A stretch of DNA of 6,331 nt, from the NCBI GenBank assembly GCA_020442965.1, contig JAGRJB010000246.1:1-6331 (forward strand). Direction: 5' to 3'. This document shows, piece after piece, positions 1-5,877 of the stretch (the first letter of the stretch is position 1; the number at the start of each line of letters is the position of its first letter). The notes below the pieces were generated by a model. It saw only the letters and a list, made by a program, of their open reading frames with translations. It did not search any database and had not been told where the DNA came from. This stretch comes from Pseudomonadales bacterium (GTDB lineage Bacteria; Pseudomonadota; Gammaproteobacteria; Steroidobacterales; Steroidobacteraceae). A program made the position numbers and the translations under genes.

Positions 1-336
1 AAAGAAAGTCTGCGCGACCGGACCGGGATCCGCCATACCCGTGGTTTCTATCATCACATAGTCGAACTTGTCGCGACGCTTCAGCAACTGATTGAGGATG
101 CGAATCAGATCGCCACGCACGGTGCAACAAATGCAGCCGTTGTTAGTTTCGAAAATCTCTTCTTCAGCGCCGATGACAAGTTGATGATCGACACCAACCT
201 CACCGAACTCGTTCTCGATAACCGCGATGCGTTTGCCGTGCCGTTCCGTGAGGATACGGTTGAGCAGCGTTGTCTTGCCGGAGCCGAGAAAACCTGTGAG
301 TACCGTCACCGGTACGCGAGCGGGGAGCGTGGACAT
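1..336 (-). CDS. CobW/G3E-family P-loop GTPase, N-terminal part (runs off left edge)
   Basis: The first 112 residues of a SIMIBI-class GTPase of the G3E family (CobW, YjiA, zinc-chaperone ZNG1 type) are visible; the 3' end lies outside the window. Seen: a P-loop GFLGSGKT at residues 15-22 directly after a hydrophobic beta strand, an ENEFG segment at 41-45, the family-defining metal site CICC (C68, C70, C71), and ETTG at 97-100 followed by MADPGPV. Known of the family: the CxCC motif binds a transition metal and GTP hydrolysis is coupled to metal insertion into client proteins, in the cytoplasm. Which metal and client are involved cannot be told here, since the C-terminal CobW domain is missing and no metalloenzyme gene is adjacent. 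The ATG at 336 lies 7 bases after the stop of the YdcZ-like gene, so the two are almost certainly co-transcribed. The ribosome site is weak (an AAGG about 12 bases upstream), consistent with translational coupling. The frame is intact. Confidence 0.93.
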   Translation of the reverse strand, partial: MSTLPARVPVTVLTGFLGSGKTTLLNRILTERHGKRIAVIENEFGEVGVDHQLVIGAEEEIFETNNGCICCTVRGDLIRILNQLLKRRDKFDYVMIETTGMADPGPVAQTFF

Positions 337-343
337 GCGGTAA

Positions 344-787
344 CTATACCTTGGCGATCAACCAGGTTCCGGCGAGCAGCAGCAGCACGCCAATGATCCG
401 CGAAAAGGTCAGCGGATGCTGCGGGAAACCCAGCCAGCCGAAATGATCGACGATCAGGGCCGCGCTCAGCTGGCCGAGCACGGTGAGTGCGAGCAGCATC
501 GTGCCACCCAGCGCAGGTCCGATGACGGTGGCGCTCGCCACATACAGCGCGCCAAAGAGACCGCCCAGCCAAACCCAGGCGGGCAGTGCGCCGAGGACCT
601 GGGCGTTCGGCAGCGGCGTACGCATCAGCAGCACAAATCCCAGCAGTGCAACGATCCCCACACAGAAGTTGACGAGTGATGCAAAGCCGGCACTCCCCGT
701 TGCGTCGCGGATCGCGGCGTTCATGCCCACCTGCACGGTGAGTCCAAGGCCAGCGACAAGGCCCAATAAAATCAGCGTGCTACGCAT
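344..787 (-). CDS. YdcZ/DUF606-family (DMT-type) inner-membrane protein
   Basis: A 147-residue, very hydrophobic protein with about five predicted transmembrane helices (roughly residues 3-22, 35-56, 68-88, 92-113 and 130-145). This matches the length and topology of the YdcZ/DUF606 family, a half-size relative of drug/metabolite transporters. Recognisable family features are the QVGMNAAIR segment after helix 1 (19-27), the [10 protein letters not shown] stretch in helix 2, a GQLSAA in helix 4 and the closing [11 protein letters not shown] helix. Members are thought to act as small exporters or permeases, often as dimers or pairs; no substrate can be inferred here. The ATG at 787 is supported by an AGGG six bases upstream. 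The gene sits between a small hydrophobic ORF (27 bases before) and the CobW-type GTPase (7 bases after) on the same strand, suggesting one operon. Pairing with a metal-linked GTPase might hint at metal or metabolite transport, but that is only inference. Confidence 0.85.
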   Translation of the reverse strand: MRSTLILLGLVAGLGLTVQVGMNAAIRDATGSAGFASLVNFCVGIVALLGFVLLMRTPLPNAQVLGALPAWVWLGGLFGALYVASATVIGPALGGTMLLALTVLGQLSAALIVDHFGWLGFPQHPLTFSRIIGVLLLLAGTWLIAKV

Positions 788-814
788 CTTTTCCCTATGT
801 GTCGGAACAACCGC

Positions 815-1009
815 TCAGCGGCCGCGCAGTGCTAACAACAGCTTGCGTCCGACCGCAAACCTGGCCAGCCCAAGGACCGCCCACCAGAACACGCGCTTGG
901 CGAGCGGTGCGCGGCGCGGTGGAAGCGCGGCGAATACGGCGGCACGCATGTCGCGGTGACTCGGCGGAGTCAGTACGGCGTCGACTGGTAGGGGAAATGG
1001 GTGCGTCAT
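815..1009 (-). CDS. Small basic hydrophobic protein, unknown function
   Basis: A 64-residue ORF with a proline-rich N-terminal part, then a strongly basic stretch (RRAPLAKR, 33-39) leading into a hydrophobic segment (about 40-60, FWWAVLGLARFAVG) and a basic end (LRGR). It could be a small membrane-associated protein with one helix. I do not recognise a family. It lies 27 bases before the YdcZ-like start on the same strand, in an operon-like position, and the region is otherwise unaccounted for. The ATG at 1009 has no clear ribosome site; an in-frame GTG at 1030 is preceded by AGGATAGG and would add seven residues (MTRYPCI). Weak points: all strands here are open for some distance in GC-rich DNA, so chance is possible. 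I judge it more likely real than the antisense frames over the same bases. Confidence 0.5.
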   Translation of the reverse strand: MTHPFPLPVDAVLTPPSHRDMRAAVFAALPPRRAPLAKRVFWWAVLGLARFAVGRKLLLALRGR

Positions 1010-1015
1010 GATACA

Positions 1016-1043
1016 AGGATAGCGTGTCACCGGAACCTATCCT
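1016..1043. promoter_or_regulatory. Operator-like inverted repeat in divergent gap
   Basis: AGGATAG (1016-1022) and CTATCCT (1037-1043) form a perfect 7-bp dyad with 14 bases between the arms, so arm centres are 21 bp (about two helical turns) apart. It lies in the gap between the leftward small-ORF/YdcZ/GTPase operon and the rightward DUF3024 gene. The spacing is what a dimeric repressor would bind. The right arm read on the minus strand is also purine-rich and could serve as ribosome site for the alternative GTG at 1030. No convincing -35/-10 pair was identified. Confidence 0.35.
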
Positions 1044-1087
1044 ATGACCTCACGTGCGGCGGCCACACTACGCTAGCCAGCGGCAGT

Positions 1088-1672
1088 ATGAACACCATAC
1101 CTCAGCATACCCGGCACCTGGCTGAGCGGCTGTTGCAGCGCTACTGTGGGCGCATCTGCCCGCCTTCTACGCGGCACGTCGTGCAGCTTGGATTCGAGTT
1201 ATCGGTGGATCGGGTGATCTTGTTCGAGCTCCGGCCGATTTGCGGCGTACCGGGCACGATGCGCCGCGTTCCGCTCGCTCAACTACGCTACATCACGGCA
1301 CACGGCGAATGGCGTCTCTATCAATCTGATGGCAGCTCTCGGCACGAGCTGGCGCGCGCGGCGAGTGCCCACTGGCGGCGCTATCGAGGGGCGAAGGGCG
1401 GCGCCGTACTGAGCGGCAGTCGCAGCATATTGCAACTATTGCGGGAGATCGACGCGGATCCCGCCGGCGTCTTTTGGCCGCGTATCGATGGGGCGTCGTT
1501 GCGCTGGTGCAGCTCGCGCGGCCGCTGCGCCGGCTGTGACGAGCGGTATGCGGAGATACTGGGATTAGAAGCCCGGCGACGAGCAGCGGAATCGCCGCTC
1601 GCCGCCGGTCAGTCGTCTACTTACTTCTGCTGCGGCGCAGTCATGCCAGCAAACTCCTCGGCATCGAGGTAG
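1088..1672 (+). CDS. DUF3024-like protein with cysteine-rich C-terminal tail
   Basis: A 194-residue protein. Residues about 10-130 resemble the uncharacterised DUF3024 domain: an initial helix (LAERLLQRYCGRICPP), a strand pair with FELRP (46-50), an ATFVR-like strand here LAQLRYI, the GEWRLY strand (73-78), and a closing ILQLLREIDADPAGVFWP (114-131). The assignment is from memory of the domain pattern, not a search. No biochemical role is known to me for the family. Odd features: the middle is extended (HWRRYRGAKGGAVLSG), and a tail of about 60 residues follows the domain with C141-x5-C147-x2-C150 and C181-C182, which could bind metal. I chose ATG 1088 rather than the in-frame GTG at 1001, because the domain begins just after it and the extension would run through the divergent gap; its ribosome site is weak. 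The last 52 bases overlap the convergent EF-hand gene. Confidence 0.72.
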   Translation: MNTIPQHTRHLAERLLQRYCGRICPPSTRHVVQLGFELSVDRVILFELRPICGVPGTMRRVPLAQLRYITAHGEWRLYQSDGSSRHELARAASAHWRRYRGAKGGAVLSGSRSILQLLREIDADPAGVFWPRIDGASLRWCSSRGRCAGCDERYAEILGLEARRRAAESPLAAGQSSTYFCCGAVMPANSSASR

Positions 1673-1896
1673 CCGTCGGCATTCTTGTCAGCCGTCGAGA
1701 AGCCTTCCGTCACAGCAGGATCAGCCGCTGCTTCCGTCAACGACACGCGACCATCCTTGTCGGCGTCCAATGCATCAAAAGTGGCGGGCTGAGCAGCCTG
1801 CGCAGCACCTTCGGTCTTCTGATCGCCGTCAGCCGCCATGGCAGCGGTCGACAGCAGCGTGAGCGCCAAAGCGCAGCTAAGGGTCTTGATCATCAT
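1621..1896 (-). CDS. Secreted EF-hand calcium-binding protein
   Basis: A 91-residue protein with a Sec signal peptide and two EF-hand loops. The signal has MMIK at the N-terminus, a hydrophobic core (SCALALTLLST) and a probable AMA cleavage site after A21. After a short Ala/Gln/Gly-rich linker come loop 1, DADKDGRVSLTE (44-55), and loop 2, DKNADGYLDAEE (70-81). Both have acidic or polar residues at positions 1, 3, 5 and 12 and Gly at 6, as canonical calcium loops do. The protein is therefore likely a small periplasmic calcium-binding protein; a partner or role cannot be inferred. Start choice: AGGAG at 1905-1909 lies 8 bases before ATG 1896. ATG 1902 is only 2 bases from it, and the upstream in-frame start at 1953 would ruin the signal peptide. 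The stop lies inside the end of the convergent DUF3024 gene (52-base overlap). Confidence 0.88.
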   Translation of the reverse strand: MMIKTLSCALALTLLSTAAMAADGDQKTEGAAQAAQPATFDALDADKDGRVSLTEAAADPAVTEGFSTADKNADGYLDAEEFAGMTAPQQK

Positions 1897-2243
1897 TTCC
1901 ATTTCTCCTGGTTGAAAAGTCGCGCAGGCTCTCCGTGAGCCCCGCATCCCCACCAGGACTAGAGCAACTGTCGTGCCACAATTTGATTAATGTTAAATAT
2001 CAATCAGTTGCGGGTATGCGAAAACTCGGGCTCGAGGGTATCGGCAGGCGGGCGCCCGGCTAGGCAGCATCTGTCAGCGGCAAGCGACGAATCGAGCCTT
2101 TTGCCATCGAAAAGTGCGACACGCGTCACAGCCTTGCTATTGAATCAATGACTTAGTGGTCGGCGAACGCGGACAAAGCCAGTTCTCCGGGAAGCATTCG
2201 TCGTTGCTGCGGTGCGACGGAACGATCCCGATCGTGAATTGGC
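1897..2243. other. Non-coding stretch between the methyltransferase and EF-hand genes
   Basis: This 347-base stretch has no ORF I would support. From left to right it holds the EF-hand ribosome site (1905-1909), an AT-rich dyad island (1964-2011, listed separately), a 10-bp GC palindrome CGGGCGCCCG (2049-2058), and a small inverted repeat ACGATC-CC-GATCGT (2222-2235) just beyond the methyltransferase stop. None of the hairpins is followed by a T run on either strand, so no intrinsic terminator is called. Confidence 0.6.
1964..2011 (-). promoter_or_regulatory. AT-rich dyad island, probable EF-hand gene promoter/operator
   Basis: In otherwise GC-rich DNA, about 25 bases (1981-2005) are mostly A and T. 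The arms GCAACTG (1964-1970) and CAGTTGC (2005-2011) form a perfect 7-bp inverted repeat, and inside it TTGAT (1983-1987) and ATCAA (1999-2003) form a second dyad. The island sits about 70-115 bases upstream of the EF-hand start, a normal place for a promoter with overlapping regulator site. I could not settle on one -35/-10 pair, so the exact start of transcription is open. Confidence 0.4.
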
Positions 2244-2858
2244 TCAGGCCACCTCCAGCTCCCAGGTAATCAGCGGCGCGCCGCGACGCAACCAGAGTCC
2301 CGCGCCGACCGGCCGGAAGGAACGCCTGAGTCGCTGGCGATACCAATCGCCGGAACGCAGATAAACGTCCTGATCGGTGCGTGACTGATCGCAGTTGCGC
2401 TGCCAATCCTGGGTCGTTAGTGCGGTCGTATATAGGACGCCGCGACAAAGTCGCCCCAGATTCGCAAGCGCGCGGGCCGCATCCCGATCGTCCAGATACT
2501 GCAGGACGTCGTAGCAGATGACCAGATCGAAAGCTTCGGATGCACGCCAGTTGGTGAGTGAACCCCGCTGCCAGCCATACCGTGTGCACAAGAACTCACT
2601 CGTCTCGAGTCCCACATAGTCCACGCGCGGCCAGTTGCGTTTGAGCGACGCGCGCAGCAAACCGATACCACAGCCGGCATCGAGCACGCGCCTGACAGGT
2701 AGCCCGATGTGATCGACGAACGCGGTGATCAGCCGCGCTCGCGCTCGCATCTCGGTGCGCGACGTCACCGCAGTACGCGAATTCAAATAGAACCGCTCGT
2801 AATATGCGCGATCGAAGCGCTCGCCCGGGGCACGACGCGATTGCCTGCTCTTGGCCAC
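2244..2858 (-). CDS. Class I SAM-dependent methyltransferase
   Basis: A 204-residue Rossmann-fold methyltransferase. Seen: motif I VLDAGCGIGLL (58-68), which binds S-adenosylmethionine; an acidic residue ending strand 2 (VGLETS, E85); and motif IV FDLVICYDVLQYLDD (110-124) with D117. The N-terminal part (FDRAYYERFYLNSRT, 15-29) is typical of the lead-in helix of small-molecule methyltransferases, and the C-terminal part (YLRSGDWYRQRLRRSF) forms the cap. The methyl acceptor is not predictable. Start: no ATG precedes the conserved region within the space after the UbiD stop. GTG 2858 is the first usual start, 41 bases after that stop, without a strong ribosome site; initiation nearer the stop at a rarer codon is possible. 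It is most likely co-transcribed with the UbiD gene, so it may act on the decarboxylation product or precursor, but that is inference. The frame stays open upstream inside ubiD; that portion is shadow. Confidence 0.82.
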   Translation of the reverse strand: MAKSRQSRRAPGERFDRAYYERFYLNSRTAVTSRTEMRARARLITAFVDHIGLPVRRVLDAGCGIGLLRASLKRNWPRVDYVGLETSEFLCTRYGWQRGSLTNWRASEAFDLVICYDVLQYLDDRDAARALANLGRLCRGVLYTTALTTQDWQRNCDQSRTDQDVYLRSGDWYRQRLRRSFRPVGAGLWLRRGAPLITWELEVA

Positions 2859-2899
2859 CCGTCGCGCTCTATCGCTGCCCGCAATTCGCCTGGCTGAAC

Positions 2900-4387
2900 T
2901 CAGACGATGCCATTCAGCTTCTTGGCGATCGCGGCAACTTCTTCGGGTAGCGCATTCGAGACCTCCGGGTACTCGGTAAAACGCTCCGGGATCTTGATGG
3001 TCGCGTCGATGCCTAACTGCTCGGACCGAAACGCGCCGAATTGCGGCGACTTCTCGCATGACGGATCCAGGACGAACGCCTGGCCGGATGGGTTGACGAT
3101 CGAATCCTGCACCGGCTGCCAGCGGGTGGCGATAGCCCACTCCACCTGCTTGAGATCATATGGATCGACGTCGGGACCGACCACGATCACGAGCTTGGCG
3201 GTGCGTCCCCAGCGACCGGCCGACCCCCAAACCGCGTGCAGGATGTACTTGCCAAACTCCGGATGCGGCTTTTGCGCGCCGTCGATCGACAGTTGCACGA
3301 TGTAAGTCATGTTAGGTGTGCACGCGACATCGCGCACTTCGGGAATCTTGCGCCTGAGATCGGCGAATACTTCCGCCTCCACGGGTAGCAAGGCGAGATA
3401 ATTGTGATCGAATGGCGGCACCATCTCCATGGTCGCGTACCACATCGGGTCCTTGCGGTGCGTGATGCAATTGATACGCACGATCGGAAAGCGCTGCGCG
3501 CGATCATAATAGCCCACCGGATTGCTGTGCCAGCCGATCGTCTCGGCTTCATCGAATATGACTTCACCCTCGAGCACGTACTCCGATGTCGCCGGCACTT
3601 CTAGGTCGTTGGTCTCGCACTTCACCATCTCGATGGCCTCGCCACGCAAGCCGCCCGCGAAGGCCGCTTCGTCGCCGATCATGCCGGTCGCAGCGCCGAC
3701 GTGGATCGCAGGTTCCGCGCTACAGGCGATGGCGACCGGCAATCGCTTGCCCTGTTGCGCGGCCTTGAATACATGCCGACCTATGTCGGACATCGGCGGC
3801 TGCCACCAATAGAACGCCGCGAGATCGGTCTTGGCGCGCTTGGGATCGTAGCTCTCACCGAGTGGATGGGTAGCATCCAGGAACTGCGTAAAGCGATACC
3901 AACCCACGTTACGGCTGCCGGTCTCGGGGTCACGCGAGATGGTGATCGCGTTGGTCAGGTAGGAGGGACCCTCCTTGCCAAACCAGACGTGCGGCAGTTG
4001 TTTGTCGATTGCGACGTCGCCCGGTTTGATAATGACGTCTTTGCAGGGAGCCTTGCTGCGATCGACGATCTTCGGTTCGATCCAGCGAGATGGATCGTTG
4101 AGGACCTCCGCGTGACGAATCTTGACCGCCCGCCAATCGGTCAGTCCAAGCGTCATCGCCGTACGTTCACGCGTACCAAAGGCATTGAACACCAGAGGCA
4201 CGCCCTTGGTATTGACGCCCTCGCAGTGCTCGAGGATCAATGCAGGGCCTTCCTTGTCGCACACGTAGCGCATCAGCGCCTGAAGCTCGGAATCTCCGCG
4301 CCTCGCTTTGAACGGCATGGACAGCCTCTTGAGCTGACCCTGGGTTTCGAGATGAGCCAGAAACGCTCGCATGTCGCGGTAGGCCAT
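2900..4387 (-). CDS. UbiD-family prFMN-dependent (de)carboxylase, variant
   Basis: A 495-residue protein of full UbiD length. Family signatures: MRAFLAHLETQGQLKRL at the N-terminus, PYLT-like PSYLTNAITISRDP (141-154), NVGWYR (160-165) with Asn160 and Arg165 in the positions used for prenylated-FMN/metal binding, the LEVPATSEYVLEG segment (262-274) with Glu269 and Glu273, and the C-terminal VDPYDLKQVEWAIATRWQP (407-425). Known of the family: reversible non-oxidative decarboxylation of aromatic or alpha,beta-unsaturated acids using prFMN made by UbiX. No ubiX is in this window. Odd: where typical members have EGPFGE-HTGYY after the EG motif, this one has TIGWHSNPVGYY (283-294), so the substrate and perhaps chemistry differ from ubiquinone-pathway UbiD. 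I therefore withhold the symbol ubiD. ATG 4387 follows a good GAAGGAAG ribosome site 7 bases upstream. A methyltransferase gene follows at 41 bases; an SDR gene is divergent. Confidence 0.9.
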   Translation of the reverse strand: MAYRDMRAFLAHLETQGQLKRLSMPFKARRGDSELQALMRYVCDKEGPALILEHCEGVNTKGVPLVFNAFGTRERTAMTLGLTDWRAVKIRHAEVLNDPSRWIEPKIVDRSKAPCKDVIIKPGDVAIDKQLPHVWFGKEGPSYLTNAITISRDPETGSRNVGWYRFTQFLDATHPLGESYDPKRAKTDLAAFYWWQPPMSDIGRHVFKAAQQGKRLPVAIACSAEPAIHVGAATGMIGDEAAFAGGLRGEAIEMVKCETNDLEVPATSEYVLEGEVIFDEAETIGWHSNPVGYYDRAQRFPIVRINCITHRKDPMWYATMEMVPPFDHNYLALLPVEAEVFADLRRKIPEVRDVACTPNMTYIVQLSIDGAQKPHPEFGKYILHAVWGSAGRWGRTAKLVIVVGPDVDPYDLKQVEWAIATRWQPVQDSIVNPSGQAFVLDPSCEKSPQFGAFRSEQLGIDATIKIPERFTEYPEVSNALPEEVAAIAKKLNGIV

Positions 4388-4599
4388 GTGACGACTTCCT
4401 TCACAGAGTTTTCGGGTAACGCCTGGATAGACCAGGCAGCCAGAATACCGGAGTCCCTTCGCGGGTACTGGTAGCTTACGCCAGCTGCCGAACGTCCTGA
4501 CCGTCTACTGGAGACGCGCCGGCGCACAGCTCTGTATCATGAAGCAATCTCGTGCCCGGCACTGCCGCGCTCGCCTGTTAGCCTCGCGAGGATGTTCTT
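4388..4599. promoter_or_regulatory. Divergent intergenic region between the UbiD-type and SDR genes
   Basis: These 212 bases must hold the 5' ends of both divergent genes, unless one is read from farther away. Ribosome sites are visible at both edges: GAAGGAAG (minus strand, just before 4387) and GAGG (4588-4591, plus). A perfect 6-bp hairpin GCCTGG-ATAGA-CCAGGC lies at 4421-4437 in the probable leader of the UbiD-type gene. An imperfect dyad ACCGGAGTCCC / GGGTACTGGT surrounds TTCGC just right of it. TATCAT near 4533-4538 could be a -10 for the SDR gene, but no matching -35 box is seen. Confidence 0.4.
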
Positions 4600-5409
4600 A
4601 TGACGCACAGTGATCGCAAAGTCGCCATTGTCACCGGATCTGCCACGGGTGTCGGCGCCGCCGCGACCCTGATGCTTGCGCAGCGCGGTTGCAATGTGGT
4701 CATCAACTATACCAAGAGCAAGCAGGAAGCCGAACAAACGCAGCAGCACTGCGAAGCTGCCGCAGCTGAGACGATCGTCTACCAAGGGGACATCGGCGAG
4801 GAGTCCGTATGCCGTGGCATGGCGCAGGCAGCCTTCGATAAGTGGGGGCGGCTCGACTATCTCATCAATAATGCCGCCAAGACCAAGTTCAATCCGTACG
4901 AGAATCTCGACGGTTTGAGTGCCGACGACTTTTTGGGGATCTATCGCGTGAACGTGGTGGGCGCCTATCAGATGGTGCGCGCCGTCGCCCCATTCATGCG
5001 CAAGACCGGTGGCGGGTCGATCGTGAATAATTCTTCGATCGGCGGCATCACCGGTATTGCTTCGTCGATGGCTTACGCCGCCAGCAAGGCCGCGCTCAAT
5101 ATGATGACGCAGTCGCTGTCGTTAGTGCTGGGTCCCGAGATCCGCATCAACGCAGTGGCGCCCGGCGCCATCCAGACGCGCTGGTTGCAGGGTGGCATGA
5201 CGCCGCAGCAGTATCAGCAATTCCTGGTAGCCGCCGCCGACATGGTGCCTCTCAAGATGGTGCCCACGCCCGAGCAGATTGCCGAAGCACTCGTGTGGTT
5301 CCTCGAGGGCGCAAGCGCCGTCACGGGTGAGGTGCTGATGGTCGATGCCGGATTGCACTGCGGACGCTTGCCGCCTTCATCGAGCAACAAGGCGAAATGG
5401 GACAAGTAG
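4600..5409 (+). CDS. Classical short-chain dehydrogenase/reductase (SDR)
   Basis: A 269-residue NAD(P)-dependent oxidoreductase with the full set of classical SDR motifs: cofactor loop TGSATGVG (12-19), GD (63-64, adenine pocket), NNAA (90-93), structural N118, catalytic S146 in NNSSIGG, Y159 and K163 in YAASK, and PGAIQT (188-193). After strand 2 the sequence is VVINYTKSK with no acidic residue at the end of the strand and basic residues following, which favours NADP(H). Such enzymes interconvert alcohols and ketones in the cytoplasm, and the fold resembles FabG; the substrate cannot be inferred. There is a short non-conserved hydrophilic tail (GRLPPSSSNKAKWDK) after the usual end. ATG 4600 has GAGG 8 bases upstream. 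The gene is divergent from the UbiD-type gene and may share its regulation and pathway. Its stop lies 21 bases from the convergent DUF3592 stop. Confidence 0.92.
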   Translation: MTHSDRKVAIVTGSATGVGAAATLMLAQRGCNVVINYTKSKQEAEQTQQHCEAAAAETIVYQGDIGEESVCRGMAQAAFDKWGRLDYLINNAAKTKFNPYENLDGLSADDFLGIYRVNVVGAYQMVRAVAPFMRKTGGGSIVNNSSIGGITGIASSMAYAASKAALNMMTQSLSLVLGPEIRINAVAPGAIQTRWLQGGMTPQQYQQFLVAAADMVPLKMVPTPEQIAEALVWFLEGASAVTGEVLMVDAGLHCGRLPPSSSNKAKWDK

Positions 5410-5422
5410 CGGCACGCGCCAA

Positions 5423-5437
5423 GGCGTACGTTACGCC
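5423..5437. terminator. Possible bidirectional terminator hairpin at convergent gene ends
   Basis: GGCGTA (5423-5428) and TACGCC (5432-5437) form a perfect 6-bp stem with a 3-base loop, between the SDR stop (5409) and overlapping the DUF3592 stop codon (5431-5433). Position fits a shared terminator. There is no T run on either side, so it is not a standard Rho-independent terminator, and a competing CGCC-AA-GGCG hairpin sits just upstream. Confidence 0.25.
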
Positions 5438-5865
5438 AGTTCCCGCTTGGCTGATCGCACCAGTACAAACGCCATGATTGCGGCGCTCGCTCCGAGAACC
5501 AAGGCGACGGTGGCGCCTAACCAGTTGTGTACGAACAGATCGACTCGTGCAATCGCAGGGTTGGTCGCAAGATACAGAACCGGCACAGCACTGCCCTCGC
5601 CCAGCAGCTTGCTGCTCGCGCTCAGTTGACCGCGAAACTCCACGCGCTCGCCACTTGCCGCGGTAAACGCGATGCATGGAGAATAGCGCCGCTTGCCATC
5701 AGCCACGCTCTCGAAGTAACCCACGACCGTCCCTCTGGTCCGGCGCGCGTCATCGTTGAACGTGAGCGTGTGTAGAGCCAGGTAGCCGCCAAGCAGCAGG
5801 GACACGACCGCGAGACCGGCCAGGCCGTAACCAGCGACGCCAACGACGCCATGCGCTAGCCGCAT
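5431..5865 (-). CDS. DUF3592-type membrane protein with extracytoplasmic domain
   Basis: A 144-residue protein with two transmembrane helices, about residues 9-32 and 115-137, enclosing a soluble loop of about 80 residues. The loop has the DUF3592 pattern: a strand RTRGTVVGYFES (42-53), YSPCIAFTAASGERVEF (61-77), then GEGSAVPVLYLATNPAIARVD (89-109), the YxPxNP-like element, just before a conserved Trp (W115) and the second helix. The function of this family is unknown to me; the loop probably faces the periplasm. ATG 5865 lies 12 bases after the PurD-like stop on the same strand. A GAGAA about 11 bases upstream is only a weak ribosome site, which suggests translational coupling to the gene before it. 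The family assignment rests on pattern recognition. Confidence 0.8.
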   Translation of the reverse strand: MRLAHGVVGVAGYGLAGLAVVSLLLGGYLALHTLTFNDDARRTRGTVVGYFESVADGKRRYSPCIAFTAASGERVEFRGQLSASSKLLGEGSAVPVLYLATNPAIARVDLFVHNWLGATVALVLGASAAIMAFVLVRSAKRELA

Positions 5866-5877
5866 CTGAACGCGTTC

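Noticed and set aside
483..959. Plus-strand ORF (158 aa) opposite the YdcZ-like gene
   Set aside because: Low-complexity Ser/Pro/Thr/Arg composition, antisense to a protein with clear transmembrane family features.
1001..1087. N-terminal extension of the DUF3024-like gene from GTG 1001
   Set aside because: It would cross the divergent gap and dyad and adds no domain residues; ATG 1088 directly precedes the domain.
1897..1953. Longer start of the EF-hand gene
   Set aside because: It would bury the signal peptide, and a strong AGGAG sits inside it at the right distance from ATG 1896.
2222..2235. Inverted repeat ACGATC-CC-GATCGT as a methyltransferase terminator
   Set aside because: The loop is only 2 bases and no T run follows, so it would not act as an intrinsic terminator.
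2137..2589. Minus-strand ORF (150 aa) overlapping the methyltransferase
   Set aside because: A different frame over the conserved SAM methyltransferase, with no recognisable motif.
2859..3140. N-terminal extension of the methyltransferase frame into the UbiD-type gene
   Set aside because: The extension is an Arg-rich out-of-frame reading of conserved UbiD codons; the methyltransferase motifs begin after 2858.
3701..4474. Long plus-strand ORF (257 aa) opposite the UbiD-type gene
   Set aside because: It lies antisense to a clearly conserved enzyme, shows no domain, and such long shadow frames are expected in GC-rich genes.
5345..5629. Plus-strand ORF across the SDR end and DUF3592 gene
   Set aside because: It overlaps two well-supported genes in wrong frames and has no domain.
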